From an uncultured Asticcacaulis sp. (GTDB lineage: Bacteria; Pseudomonadota; Alphaproteobacteria; Caulobacterales; Caulobacteraceae): a DNA stretch of 12,280 nt. Every line of letters begins with the position of its first letter. The first letter of the stretch is position 1. The notes below the pieces were generated by a model. The model had not been told where the DNA came from. It ran no database searches and saw only the letters and a list, made by a program, of their open reading frames with translations. The DNA lies in assembly GCA_946482045.1 (NCBI GenBank), contig CAMLPZ010000111.1, positions 1-12,280 on the forward strand, in the 5' to 3' direction. Of this stretch, positions 1 to 7,011 are shown one piece after another. The translations under genes and the position numbers were made by a program.

Positions 1-1035
1 CGCGGCAAGGGCCGTTTCGAAGGTCTGGGCCCCGACGCCAAGGGCGGCGTCCGCGTCGTCAAGTCGCCTGAAGAGGTCAAGAAGAACGCCGACGAAATGC
101 TCGGCCGCGTCCTGGTCACCATCCAGACCGGCGACAAGGGCAAGCAGGTCAACCGCCTCTACATCGAAGAAGGCGCCGACATCGTCAAGGAACTTTACCT
201 GTCGCTGCTGGTCGATCGCGAAACCTCCAAGGTCTCGGTCGTCGCCTCGACCGAAGGCGGCATGAGCATCGAAGACGTTGCCCATGACACGCCGGAAAAG
301 ATTCACACCTTCACCATCGATCCCGCCACAGGCGTCTTCCCGACCCACGCTCGCGCGCTCGCGTCCGCGCTGGGCCTGAAGGGCGACCTGGCCAAGCAGG
401 GTGCAAAGCTCCTGAGCCAGCTGTACACGGCGTTCAACGCCAAGGACATGGACATGCTGGAAATCAACCCGCTGATCATCACGGGTGACGACCGCCTGCT
501 GGTTCTGGACGCCAAAGTGTCCTTCGACGGCAACGCACTGTTCCGTCATCCGGACATCGTTGAACTGCGCGACGTTACCGAAGAGGACGAGAAGGAAATC
601 GAAGCCTCGAAATACGACCTGTCGTACATTGCGCTCGACGGCGAAATCGGCTGCATGGTCAATGGCGCCGGACTGGCCATGGCGACCCTCGACATCATCA
701 AGCTCTATGGTTCGGAACCCGCCAACTTCCTCGACGTCGGCGGCGGCGCCAACAAGGAAAAGGTGACGGCGGCGTTCAAGATCATCACCTCGGACCCGAA
801 GGTGAAGGGCATCCTGGTCAACATTTTCGGCGGCATCATGAAGTGCGACATCATCGCCGAAGGCGTGATCGCGGCTGTCAAGGAAGTCGGCCTGAAGGTT
901 CCGCTGGTCGTCCGTCTCGAAGGCACCAATGTCGAGCTGGGCAAGAAAATCATCAATGAAAGCGGTCTGAACGTGATCGCCGCCGACGACCTGGCCGATG
1001 CGGCCGCCAAGATCGTCAAAGCCGTCAAGGGTTAA
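1..1035 (+). CDS. sucC: Succinyl-CoA synthetase (ADP/GDP-forming) beta subunit, 5' partial
   Basis: This is the beta subunit of cytoplasmic succinyl-CoA ligase, which with SucD interconverts succinyl-CoA and succinate with formation of ATP or GTP in the TCA cycle. The frame is open from base 1, so the start lies upstream; 344 codons are present, and against a usual length near 390-400 about 50 N-terminal residues are missing. The visible part opens inside the ATP-grasp domain ([11 protein letters not shown]). It contains LEINPL (460-477) and [15 protein letters not shown] (from 505), whose Asn and Asp correspond to the metal-binding residues of the family. It then has the C-terminal ligase domain with [13 protein letters not shown] and [11 protein letters not shown]. 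The stop is six bases before sucD, so the two are clearly cotranscribed. An internal ATG at 97 is not the start, because conserved family sequence continues upstream of it. Confidence 0.97.
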   Translation, partial: RGKGRFEGLGPDAKGGVRVVKSPEEVKKNADEMLGRVLVTIQTGDKGKQVNRLYIEEGADIVKELYLSLLVDRETSKVSVVASTEGGMSIEDVAHDTPEKIHTFTIDPATGVFPTHARALASALGLKGDLAKQGAKLLSQLYTAFNAKDMDMLEINPLIITGDDRLLVLDAKVSFDGNALFRHPDIVELRDVTEEDEKEIEASKYDLSYIALDGEIGCMVNGAGLAMATLDIIKLYGSEPANFLDVGGGANKEKVTAAFKIITSDPKVKGILVNIFGGIMKCDIIAEGVIAAVKEVGLKVPLVVRLEGTNVELGKKIINESGLNVIAADDLADAAAKIVKAVKG

Positions 1036-1041
1036 GCGCTT

Positions 1042-1929
<888 letters not shown>

Positions 1930-1948
1930 GATTAAAGTTCTGTTCGGA

Positions 1949-1991
1949 GCGATATGCCGAAAAGTGTCAGCGGTTTTCGGCTAGATATCGC
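1949..1991. repeat. Bulged hairpin downstream of sucD
   Basis: Inner arms GCCGAAAA (1956-1963) and TTTTCGGC (1974-1981) enclose a 10-nt loop. Outer arms GCGATAT (1949-1955) and ATATCGC (1985-1991) add seven more pairs, with a 3-nt bulge TAG (1982-1984). The stem begins 20 bases after the sucD stop, so it may protect or process the 3' end of a sucCD transcript. No T-tract follows, which argues against a canonical terminator. Its right arm (CGGCTA, 1978-1983) could also pair with TAGCCG at 2038-2043. Confidence 0.6.
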
Positions 1992-2004
1992 GACCAAGCA
2001 AAAA

Positions 2005-2040
2005 CTAATCAGAGTGATTTTTTAAAATCACTCTGATTAG
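2005..2040. repeat. 17-bp perfect inverted repeat with 2-bp centre
   Basis: Positions 2005-2021 and 2024-2040 are exact reverse complements around TT (2022-2023). Each arm contains a smaller dyad of form AATCA-N3-TGATT (2007-2019 with GAG, 2026-2038 with CTC), so the element carries two operator-like 13-mers in opposite orientation. It is much more AT-rich than its surroundings. It could be a double operator, a cruciform-forming site or a copy of a dispersed palindromic repeat. As RNA it would be a 16-bp hairpin without a following U-tract. Confidence 0.8.
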
Positions 2041-2067
2041 CCGGACAATTAACCCTTTTCCGGCTAA
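2037..2067. repeat. Hairpin overlapping the preceding inverted repeat
   Basis: TTAGCCGGA (2037-2045) pairs with TCCGGCTAA (2059-2067), nine pairs around a 13-nt loop. Its left arm shares bases 2037-2040 with the last four bases of the 2005-2040 repeat, so the two stems cannot both form completely in one molecule. Confidence 0.55.
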
Positions 2068-2096
2068 ACAGGGCTGTAAAAAACTGGTATGCGTAC

Positions 2097-2149
2097 CCTG
2101 TCCTGCGTGCGGTGAGGAGAAACCGCCTCACCGCAACGCGCAGGACAGG
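2097..2149 (+). promoter_or_regulatory. Long GC-rich hairpin in the sucA leader
   Basis: The outer stem pairs CCTGTCCTGCG (2097-2107) with CGCAGGACAGG (2139-2149), 11 perfect pairs. The inner stem pairs GCGGTGAGG (2109-2117) with CCTCACCGC (2126-2134), nine perfect pairs. They are separated by a small internal loop (T2108 against 2135-2138) and capped by an 8-nt loop, AGAAACCG. No T-run follows, so it is not a normal terminator. A roughly 20-bp stem this stable, 125 nt upstream of the sucA start, suggests a leader RNA element affecting stability, processing or translation. Confidence 0.7.
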
Positions 2150-2158
2150 AGCAAGAAC

Positions 2159-2182
2159 GGACGGTGTCGTGATTGGCCGTCC
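2159..2182 (+). promoter_or_regulatory. Leader stem-loop repeat, copy 1
   Basis: The stem GGACGG (2159-2164)/CCGTCC (2177-2182) encloses a 12-nt loop TGTCGTGATTGG. The 20 bases 2162-2181 match 2239-2258 except for two adjacent loop bases (GA versus AG). Compared with copy 2, the outermost pair changes from G-C to A-T on both sides, and the third pair changes from A-T to G-T. That is the pattern expected if the RNA fold is conserved. Confidence 0.65.
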
Positions 2183-2197
2183 AGACCTTGAAACATC

Positions 2198-2216
2198 TGC
2201 ACGGACAACGCGTGCA
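2198..2216 (+). promoter_or_regulatory. Small hairpin between the two leader repeats
   Basis: TGCACG (2198-2203) pairs with CGTGCA (2211-2216), six pairs around a 7-nt loop GACAACG. It sits between the two repeat stem-loops, giving three consecutive small hairpins ahead of sucA. Its loop contains GACA, which could pair with the TGTC in the loop of either repeat copy; that contact is speculative. Confidence 0.4.
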
Positions 2217-2234
2217 TACAAATTGTGTGAAAGG

Positions 2235-2260
2235 CAGGCGGTGTCGTAGTTGGCCGTCTG
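2235..2260 (+). promoter_or_regulatory. Leader stem-loop repeat, copy 2, abutting the sucA ribosome binding site
   Basis: The stem CAGGCGG (2235-2241)/CCGTCTG (2254-2260), with one G-T wobble, encloses a 12-nt loop TGTCGTAGTTGG, the same loop length as copy 1. The stem ends at the first base of GACAGG (2260-2265), the only ribosome-binding-like sequence before the sucA ATG at 2274. The TGTC in the loop (2242-2245) is complementary to GACA (2260-2263), so a pseudoknot or an alternative pairing could cover the ribosome binding site. The position suggests translational control of sucA, but the fold is inferred only. Confidence 0.6.
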
Positions 2261-2273
2261 ACAGGCAAACACC

Positions 2274-5228
2274 ATGGCGGACGATTCCGGCCGGCTCAAT
2301 CAGGTCTTCGCGGAGACCTCGTTCCTCTACGGCGCAAACGCCGTGTTCATCGAAATGATGCAGGAGAGGTGGGCCGAAGATCCCAACTCCGTGCCGCCGG
2401 AATGGCGGGCCTTCTTCGATCAACTGCTCGACCGCCCCGACAATGTGAAAGCCAACGCCGCCGCCGGCAGCTGGGCCAATCCGGGCCAGGGACCGCGCGA
2501 CGAACTGATTTCTGCCATGGACGGCTTCTGGCCGGCGGTTGCCGCCAAGGTCGAAAAAGGCATCCAGCAGCGTAACCCGCAAGCCTCCACCGCCGATACC
2601 CAAAGCGCCGCGCGCGACTCGATCCGCGCCCTGATGCTGATCCGTGCCTTCCGCATCCGTGGCCACCTGCAATCCAATCTCGACCCGCTGGGCATCGAGC
2701 CGCCGATCCAGAACCCGGAGCTGACGCCGGAATACTGGGGCTTCACAGCCGCCGACCAGGATCGCCCGATCTTCATCGACGGTGTGCTGGGCCTTGAGAC
2801 GGCGACACTGAAGGAAATCCTGGCCATCGTCCGCCGCACCTATTGCGGCAATGTCGGCGTCCAGTACATGCACATCTCCGACCCGGCCGAAAAGGCGTGG
2901 GTGCAGGAGCGCATCGAAGGCCGCGACAAGGAAATCACCTTCACTAAGGAAGGCAAGATCGCCATCCTTAAGAAGCTGGTCGAAACCGAAGGCTTCGAAC
3001 GCTTCTGTCACCGCCGCTTCCCGGGCACCAAGCGCTTCGGCCTCGATGGCGGTGAAGCCATGATCCCGGCGCTGGAGCAGATCATCAAGCGCGGCGGCGC
3101 GCTCGGCGTCAAGGACATCATTTTCGGCATGGCCCACCGCGGCCGCCTGAACGTCCTGGCCGGCGTCATGGGCAAGCCCTATCGCGCCATCTTCCACGAG
3201 TTCCAGGGCGGCTCGACTCTGCCGTCGGACATCGAAGGCTCGTCGGACGTCAAGTATCACATGGGCGCCTCGTCGGATCGTTCGTTCGACGGCAACAATG
3301 TCCACCTGTCGCTGACGGCCAACCCGTCGCACCTGGAAATCGTCAACCCGGTCGTGCTCGGCAAGACGCGCGCCAAGCAGGCCTTCCAAAACAAGGGCAA
3401 GAATGATGCGTCACCGGATCGTGGCGGCGCGGTCGGCCTCCTGATCCACGGCGACGCCGCCTTCGCGGGCCAGGGCGTCGGCATGGAATGCTTCGCCCTG
3501 ATGGGGCTGAAGGGTTACAAGACCGGCGGCACGATCCACTTCGTCATCAACAACCAGATCGGCTTTACGACGTCTCCGCGCTTCTCGCGCTCGACGCCGT
3601 ATCCGTCGGATGTGGCCCTGATGGCCCAGGCGCCGATCCTGCACTGTAATGGCGACGACCCCGAAGCCGTCGTCTTTGCGGCCAAGATGGCGACCGAGTT
3701 CCGCCAGAAGTTCGCCAAGGATGTGGTCGTGGACATGTTCTGCTACCGTCGCTTCGGCCACAACGAAGGCGACGACCCGACGTTCACCCAGCCGATCATG
3801 TACGCCAAGATCAAGAACCATCCGTCGACGCGCGAACTGTACGCGCAGCGTCTGGTTCAGGAAGGCGTCGTGACGCAGGCCGAAGTCGATGGTTTCGTCG
3901 CCGAGTTCGACAAGTTCCTCGACGAAGAGTTCGAAGCCGGCAAGGCCTATCGCGCCACCAAGGCCGACTGGCTGGACGGCAAGTGGCAGGGCCTGGGGCT
4001 GCCGGAGGAAGACGAGCGCCGTGGCACCACCTCGGTTCCGCGCGCCAAGCTGGTCGAACTCGGCAAGAAGATCACGACCATCCCGAACGACATCGACATC
4101 CACAAGACGCTGAAACGCGTCATCGAGGCGCGCCAGCAGATGATCGCCACCGGTGAAGGTCTTGACTGGGCCACCGCCGAGAGCCTTGCCTTCTGCTCGC
4201 TGCTCGACGAAGGCTTCCCGGTCCGCCTGTCGGGCCAGGACTCGATCCGCGGTACGTTCTCTCAGCGCCATTCGGGTTGGGTCGATCAGACAACGGAAGA
4301 ACGCTACTTCCCGTTCAACCACATTCGTGACGGCCAGGCCCTGTACGAAGGCATCGACTCGGCCCTGTCCGAAGAAGCGGTGCTGGGCTATGAGTATGGC
4401 TACAGCCTGGCCGATCCGAACACGCTGACCCTGTGGGAAGGGCAGTTCGGCGACTTCGTCAACGGTGCCCAGGTCATCATCGACCAGTTCATCACCTCGG
4501 GCGAGCGCAAGTGGCTGCGCATGTCTGGCCTCGTCATGCTGCTGCCGCACGGCTACGAAGGGCAGGGGCCGGAACACTCGTCCGCACGCCTCGAACGCTT
4601 CCTGCAGCAGTGCGCCGAGGACAATATCCAGGTCGCCAATTGCACGACACCGTCGAACTACTTCCACATCCTGCGCCGCCAGATCCACCGGCCGTTCCGC
4701 AAGCCGCTGATCCTGATGACGCCGAAGTCGCTGCTGCGTCATAAGAAGGCAATCTCCTCGCTATCGGAAATCGCCGAAGGTTCGAGCTTCCATCGCGTCC
4801 TGCACGACGACGCCGAGCGCAAGCCCGAAATGGCCGGCGTCAAGCTGGTTGCGGACGACAAGATCCGCCGGGTCATCCTGTGTTCGGGCAAGGTCTATTA
4901 CGACCTGTTGGAAGACCGTGAAAAGAAGGGCATCAAGGACGTCTACCTGATGCGCCTGGAACAGTTCTATCCATGGCCGATGAAGTCGCTGATGACCGAA
5001 CTGGCCCGCTTCGCCAATGCCGAACTGGTCTGGTGTCAGGAAGAGCCGAAGAATATGGGCGGCTGGTCGTTCGTCGACCCGTGGCTGGAACTGACGCTCG
5101 AACGTCTCAAGATCAAGGCCAAGCGCGCCCGTTATGTCGGCCGCCCGGCTTCGGCCTCGACGGCGGCGGGTCAGATGAGCCGCCATCTGAAAGAGCTCGA
5201 AACTTTCTTGAACGAAGCGTTCGCATAA
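2274..5228 (+). CDS. sucA: 2-oxoglutarate dehydrogenase E1 component (thiamine diphosphate-dependent)
   Basis: E1 decarboxylates 2-oxoglutarate on thiamine diphosphate and transfers the succinyl group to the lipoyl arm of SucB. It has 984 residues, typical for alphaproteobacteria and longer than E. coli (933). The N-terminal motif FLYGANAVFIEMMQERW (from residue 17) is the family's E2-interacting segment. The cofactor domain has RRFPGTKRFGLDGGEAM, MAHRGRLNVLAGVMGKPY (from residue 286), NVHLSLTANPSHLEIVNP (about 342-359) and the diphosphate/Mg signature HGDAAF (GD at 393-394) to NNQIGF (426-431). RFGHNEGDDPTFTQP follows. The C-terminal transketolase half shows RLSGQDSIRGTFSQRHSGW and MTPKSLLRHKKA. 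The ATG at 2274 gives the expected N-terminus; the ribosome binding site (GACAGG, 2260-2265) is weak. The product works with SucB (next gene) and the E3 at 10941. The structured leader upstream suggests post-transcriptional control. Confidence 0.98.
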   Translation: MADDSGRLNQVFAETSFLYGANAVFIEMMQERWAEDPNSVPPEWRAFFDQLLDRPDNVKANAAAGSWANPGQGPRDELISAMDGFWPAVAAKVEKGIQQRNPQASTADTQSAARDSIRALMLIRAFRIRGHLQSNLDPLGIEPPIQNPELTPEYWGFTAADQDRPIFIDGVLGLETATLKEILAIVRRTYCGNVGVQYMHISDPAEKAWVQERIEGRDKEITFTKEGKIAILKKLVETEGFERFCHRRFPGTKRFGLDGGEAMIPALEQIIKRGGALGVKDIIFGMAHRGRLNVLAGVMGKPYRAIFHEFQGGSTLPSDIEGSSDVKYHMGASSDRSFDGNNVHLSLTANPSHLEIVNPVVLGKTRAKQAFQNKGKNDASPDRGGAVGLLIHGDAAFAGQGVGMECFALMGLKGYKTGGTIHFVINNQIGFTTSPRFSRSTPYPSDVALMAQAPILHCNGDDPEAVVFAAKMATEFRQKFAKDVVVDMFCYRRFGHNEGDDPTFTQPIMYAKIKNHPSTRELYAQRLVQEGVVTQAEVDGFVAEFDKFLDEEFEAGKAYRATKADWLDGKWQGLGLPEEDERRGTTSVPRAKLVELGKKITTIPNDIDIHKTLKRVIEARQQMIATGEGLDWATAESLAFCSLLDEGFPVRLSGQDSIRGTFSQRHSGWVDQTTEERYFPFNHIRDGQALYEGIDSALSEEAVLGYEYGYSLADPNTLTLWEGQFGDFVNGAQVIIDQFITSGERKWLRMSGLVMLLPHGYEGQGPEHSSARLERFLQQCAEDNIQVANCTTPSNYFHILRRQIHRPFRKPLILMTPKSLLRHKKAISSLSEIAEGSSFHRVLHDDAERKPEMAGVKLVADDKIRRVILCSGKVYYDLLEDREKKGIKDVYLMRLEQFYPWPMKSLMTELARFANAELVWCQEEPKNMGGWSFVDPWLELTLERLKIKAKRARYVGRPASASTAAGQMSRHLKELETFLNEAFA

Positions 5229-5242
5229 ATTCTCCCGAACTT

Positions 5243-5266
5243 GCCCGCCGCCAATGTGCGGCGGGC
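5243..5266. repeat. GC-rich hairpin between sucA and sucB
   Basis: GCCCGCCGC (5243-5251) and GCGGCGGGC (5258-5266) form nine perfect GC pairs around a 6-nt loop CAATGT, 14 bases after the sucA stop. It is followed by TTACAAAACTT rather than a T-tract. It may be a partial terminator, an RNase-stop structure setting the E1:E2 ratio, or a stability element. sucB lies only 31 bases on, which fits read-through. Confidence 0.6.
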
Positions 5267-5285
5267 TTACAAAACTTGCTGAAAT

Positions 5286-5290
5286 TGGAG
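5286..5290 (+). promoter_or_regulatory. sucB ribosome binding site
   Basis: TGGAG lies seven bases upstream of the sucB ATG at 5298. It is stronger than the site in front of sucA. Confidence 0.6.
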
Positions 5291-5297
5291 CCTGACA

Positions 5298-6821
5298 ATG
5301 GCTGACATCCTCGTTCCCGTCCTGGGAGAATCCGTAACCGAAGCCACCGTCGCCAAGTGGACCAAGAAGAATGGCGACGCCGTCAAGAAGGACGAAGTGC
5401 TGGTCGAGCTGGAAACCGACAAGGTTTCGCTCGAAGTCGCATCTCCTTCCGACGGCACGCTGCAAATTCTGGTTGGTGAAGGCGAAACCGTAACGCCTGG
5501 CACCAAGCTTGGCACCGTCGGTGGTGCCGGCGCTGCTGCTACCCCGGCCGCCCCTGCCGCAGCCGCAGCTCCCGCCGCCAAGGCCGCCGCCCCGGCGCCG
5601 GCCGCTTCGGGTGGTGCGGCTCTGCTTGACGTCAAGACCCCGGTCATGGGCGAAAGCGTCTCTGAGGGCACCATCTCGACGTGGCGCAAAAAGAAGGGCG
5701 ACGCCGTCAAGAAGGACGAAGTCCTGGTCGAAATCGAAACCGATAAGGTCGCGGTCGAAGTCGCATCTCCTGCCGATGGCACGCTGGCCGACATCCTGGC
5801 GGCTGACGGCGCGACCGTGACTCCGGGGCAGGTCATCGCCAAGATCTCGACCGACGGTTCGGTCGCTGCTGCGTCGGCGCCTGCTGCTGCCGCTCCGGCA
5901 CCTGTCGCCGCTGCCGCACCGGCCGACACGGGCAAGCCGTTGTCGCCGGCGGTCCAACGCATCGTTTCCGAAACCGGCCTCGACCCGAACAAGGTCGAAG
6001 GCACAGGCAAGGACGGCCGCATCACCAAGGGCGACGCCCTGGCGGCCTTGTCTTCGCCGGCCCCGACGCCGGTTGCTGTCGCGCCTGTGCCGTCGGCACC
6101 TGCCGCGCCGCGCCCGGTCGGCGCCCGTGAGGACCGCGTGAAGATGACGCGCCTGCGTCAGACGATCGCGCGCCGCCTGAAGGAATCGCAGAACACGGCG
6201 GCCCAACTGACGACATTCAACGAAGTCGACATGACGGCCATCATGACGATGCGCAACGCTTATAAAGACGTGTTCGAGAAGCGCCACGGCGTGAAGCTCG
6301 GCTTCATGTCCTTCTTCGCCAAGGCCGTTGTTGCCGCGCTGAAGGACATCCCGGCCGTTAACGCCGAGATCGAAGGCACAGACATCATCTACAAGAACCA
6401 CTACGACCTCGGCATCGCCGTCGGCACCGACAAGGGCCTGGTCGTACCGGTCCTGCGCGACGTCGACAGCCTGTCGCTGGCCGGCATCGAAAAGGGCATC
6501 GCGGCGCTGGGCAAGCAGGCGCGTGACGGCACGCTGTCGATCGACCAACTGCAAGGCGGTACCTTCACCATCACCAATGGCGGTATCTATGGCTCGCTGA
6601 TGTCGACGCCGATCCTGAACATGCCGCAGGTCGGCATTCTGGGCATGCACTCGATCAAGGAGCGCCCGATGGCCGTCAATGGCCAGGTGGTCATCCGTCC
6701 GATGATGTATCTGGCCCTGTCGTACGATCACCGTATCGTCGACGGCAAGGAAGCCGTGACCTTCCTGGTCCGCGTCAAGGAAGGCCTGGAAGATCCGCAG
6801 CGTTTTGTTCTGGACGTGTAA
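5298..6821 (+). CDS. sucB: Dihydrolipoyllysine succinyltransferase (E2 of 2-oxoglutarate dehydrogenase) with two lipoyl domains
   Basis: E2 forms the core of the complex and transfers succinyl groups from lipoyl-lysine to CoA. It has 507 residues, against about 400-420 for the usual single-lipoyl SucB. The order is: lipoyl domain 1 (residues 1-75, [13 protein letters not shown], lipoyl-lysine Lys42); an Ala/Pro linker (about 76-108); lipoyl domain 2 (about 109-185, [13 protein letters not shown], Lys150); a second Ala/Pro linker; the E1/E3-binding domain (about 213-251, [19 protein letters not shown] then [12 protein letters not shown]); a linker; and the acyltransferase domain (281-507). The catalytic motif DHRIVDG carries His478 and Asp482. 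The acyltransferase start [21 protein letters not shown] and the close linkage to sucA favour E2o over the pyruvate or branched-chain E2. The second lipoyl domain accounts for the extra length. Confidence 0.97.
   Translation: MADILVPVLGESVTEATVAKWTKKNGDAVKKDEVLVELETDKVSLEVASPSDGTLQILVGEGETVTPGTKLGTVGGAGAAATPAAPAAAAAPAAKAAAPAPAASGGAALLDVKTPVMGESVSEGTISTWRKKKGDAVKKDEVLVEIETDKVAVEVASPADGTLADILAADGATVTPGQVIAKISTDGSVAAASAPAAAAPAPVAAAAPADTGKPLSPAVQRIVSETGLDPNKVEGTGKDGRITKGDALAALSSPAPTPVAVAPVPSAPAAPRPVGAREDRVKMTRLRQTIARRLKESQNTAAQLTTFNEVDMTAIMTMRNAYKDVFEKRHGVKLGFMSFFAKAVVAALKDIPAVNAEIEGTDIIYKNHYDLGIAVGTDKGLVVPVLRDVDSLSLAGIEKGIAALGKQARDGTLSIDQLQGGTFTITNGGIYGSLMSTPILNMPQVGILGMHSIKERPMAVNGQVVIRPMMYLALSYDHRIVDGKEAVTFLVRVKEGLEDPQRFVLDV
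5373..5786 (+). repeat. Internal duplication of the lipoyl-domain coding sequence in sucB
   Basis: The 90-bp cores 5373-5462 and 5697-5786 align without gaps and differ at 10 positions (about 89% identity), mostly synonymous or conservative. They encode [12 protein letters not shown]...ETDKV in each lipoyl domain. The offset is 324 bp (108 residues): one domain plus one linker. This points to tandem duplication with recent or continuing homogenisation. Confidence 0.85.
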
Positions 6822-6870
6822 GCACGGACACGATCGGGCGTAGGGCCTGAGGCCCCGAGTCTTCCCTAAT

Positions 6871-6912
6871 CAATAAAAAACCTCGCCCCTAAAAGGGCGG
6901 GGTTTTTTATTG
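6871..6912. terminator. Bidirectional intrinsic terminator after sucB
   Basis: An 18-bp stem starts with CAATAAAAAACC (6871-6882), then T6883, CGCCC (6884-6888), loop CTAAAA, GGGCG (6895-6899), and ends with GGTTTTTTATTG (6901-6912). T6883-G6900 is a wobble pair. A GC core flanked by an A6 tract on the left and a T6 tract on the right makes it functional in both directions. It ends the suc block 49 bases after the sucB stop and separates it from the patatin gene. Confidence 0.93.
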
Positions 6913-6926
6913 AAAAAGAAAGGTTG

Positions 6927-6956
6927 TGGGGTCCCAAAATGCGTTCTTTGGCCCCA
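6927..6956. repeat. Weak hairpin between the terminator and the patatin gene
   Basis: TGGGG (6927-6931) pairs with CCCCA (6952-6956), and CCAAA (6934-6938) with TTTGG (6947-6951), leaving a 2-nt bulge. It lies 55 bases before the chosen start of the patatin gene. It may be chance; I see no promoter that I would defend in this gap. Confidence 0.3.
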
Positions 6957-7011
6957 AGCCCCGATACGTATCCGCGCTTCACCGGCCGTCACCAAAATGG
7001 TACTCAGAGCC

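Larger units (their letters stand above)
1930..2273 (+). promoter_or_regulatory. Structured non-coding sucD-sucA intergenic region / sucA leader
   Basis: This 344-bp stretch has no credible gene. Short open frames on either strand here lack family resemblance and a plausible start. It holds at least six inverted repeats in a row: 1949-1991, 2005-2040, 2037-2067, 2097-2149, 2159-2182 and 2235-2260, plus a smaller one at 2198-2216. Some are mutually exclusive. None is followed by a T-tract, so none is a standard intrinsic terminator. I could not identify a convincing promoter by eye, so whether sucA is read from sucC or from its own start in this gap is open. The right half (from about 2097) is best read as an RNA leader of sucA; the AT-rich left half could be operator DNA or a transcript-end/processing element of sucCD. 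Confidence 0.6.

Noticed and set aside
1956..2040. Intrinsic terminators at the first two inverted repeats after sucD
   Set aside because: Neither stem is followed by a T-tract, and the A/T runs lie inside the stems. They may affect RNA ends but do not meet the definition.
1930..2273. Thiamine diphosphate riboswitch controlling sucA
   Set aside because: This would be attractive for a thiamine-dependent enzyme, but the conserved CUGAGA core and its partner sequences are absent.
2009..2299. A 96-codon minus-strand frame across the sucD-sucA gap
   Set aside because: It runs through the stable inverted repeats and into the sucA start, resembles nothing and has no clear ribosome binding site.
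2064..6731. Very long open frames on the minus strand (about 440, 440 and 656 codons) opposite sucA and sucB
   Set aside because: They are the antisense of strongly conserved enzymes in GC-rich DNA, have low-complexity Arg/Asp/Gly composition and cross gene boundaries. They show no family motifs.
6910..7011. N-terminal extension of the patatin gene from TTG 6910
   Set aside because: The TTG lies in the right arm of the terminator. The lipoprotein signal begins at 7012, so a 34-residue extension would spoil it.
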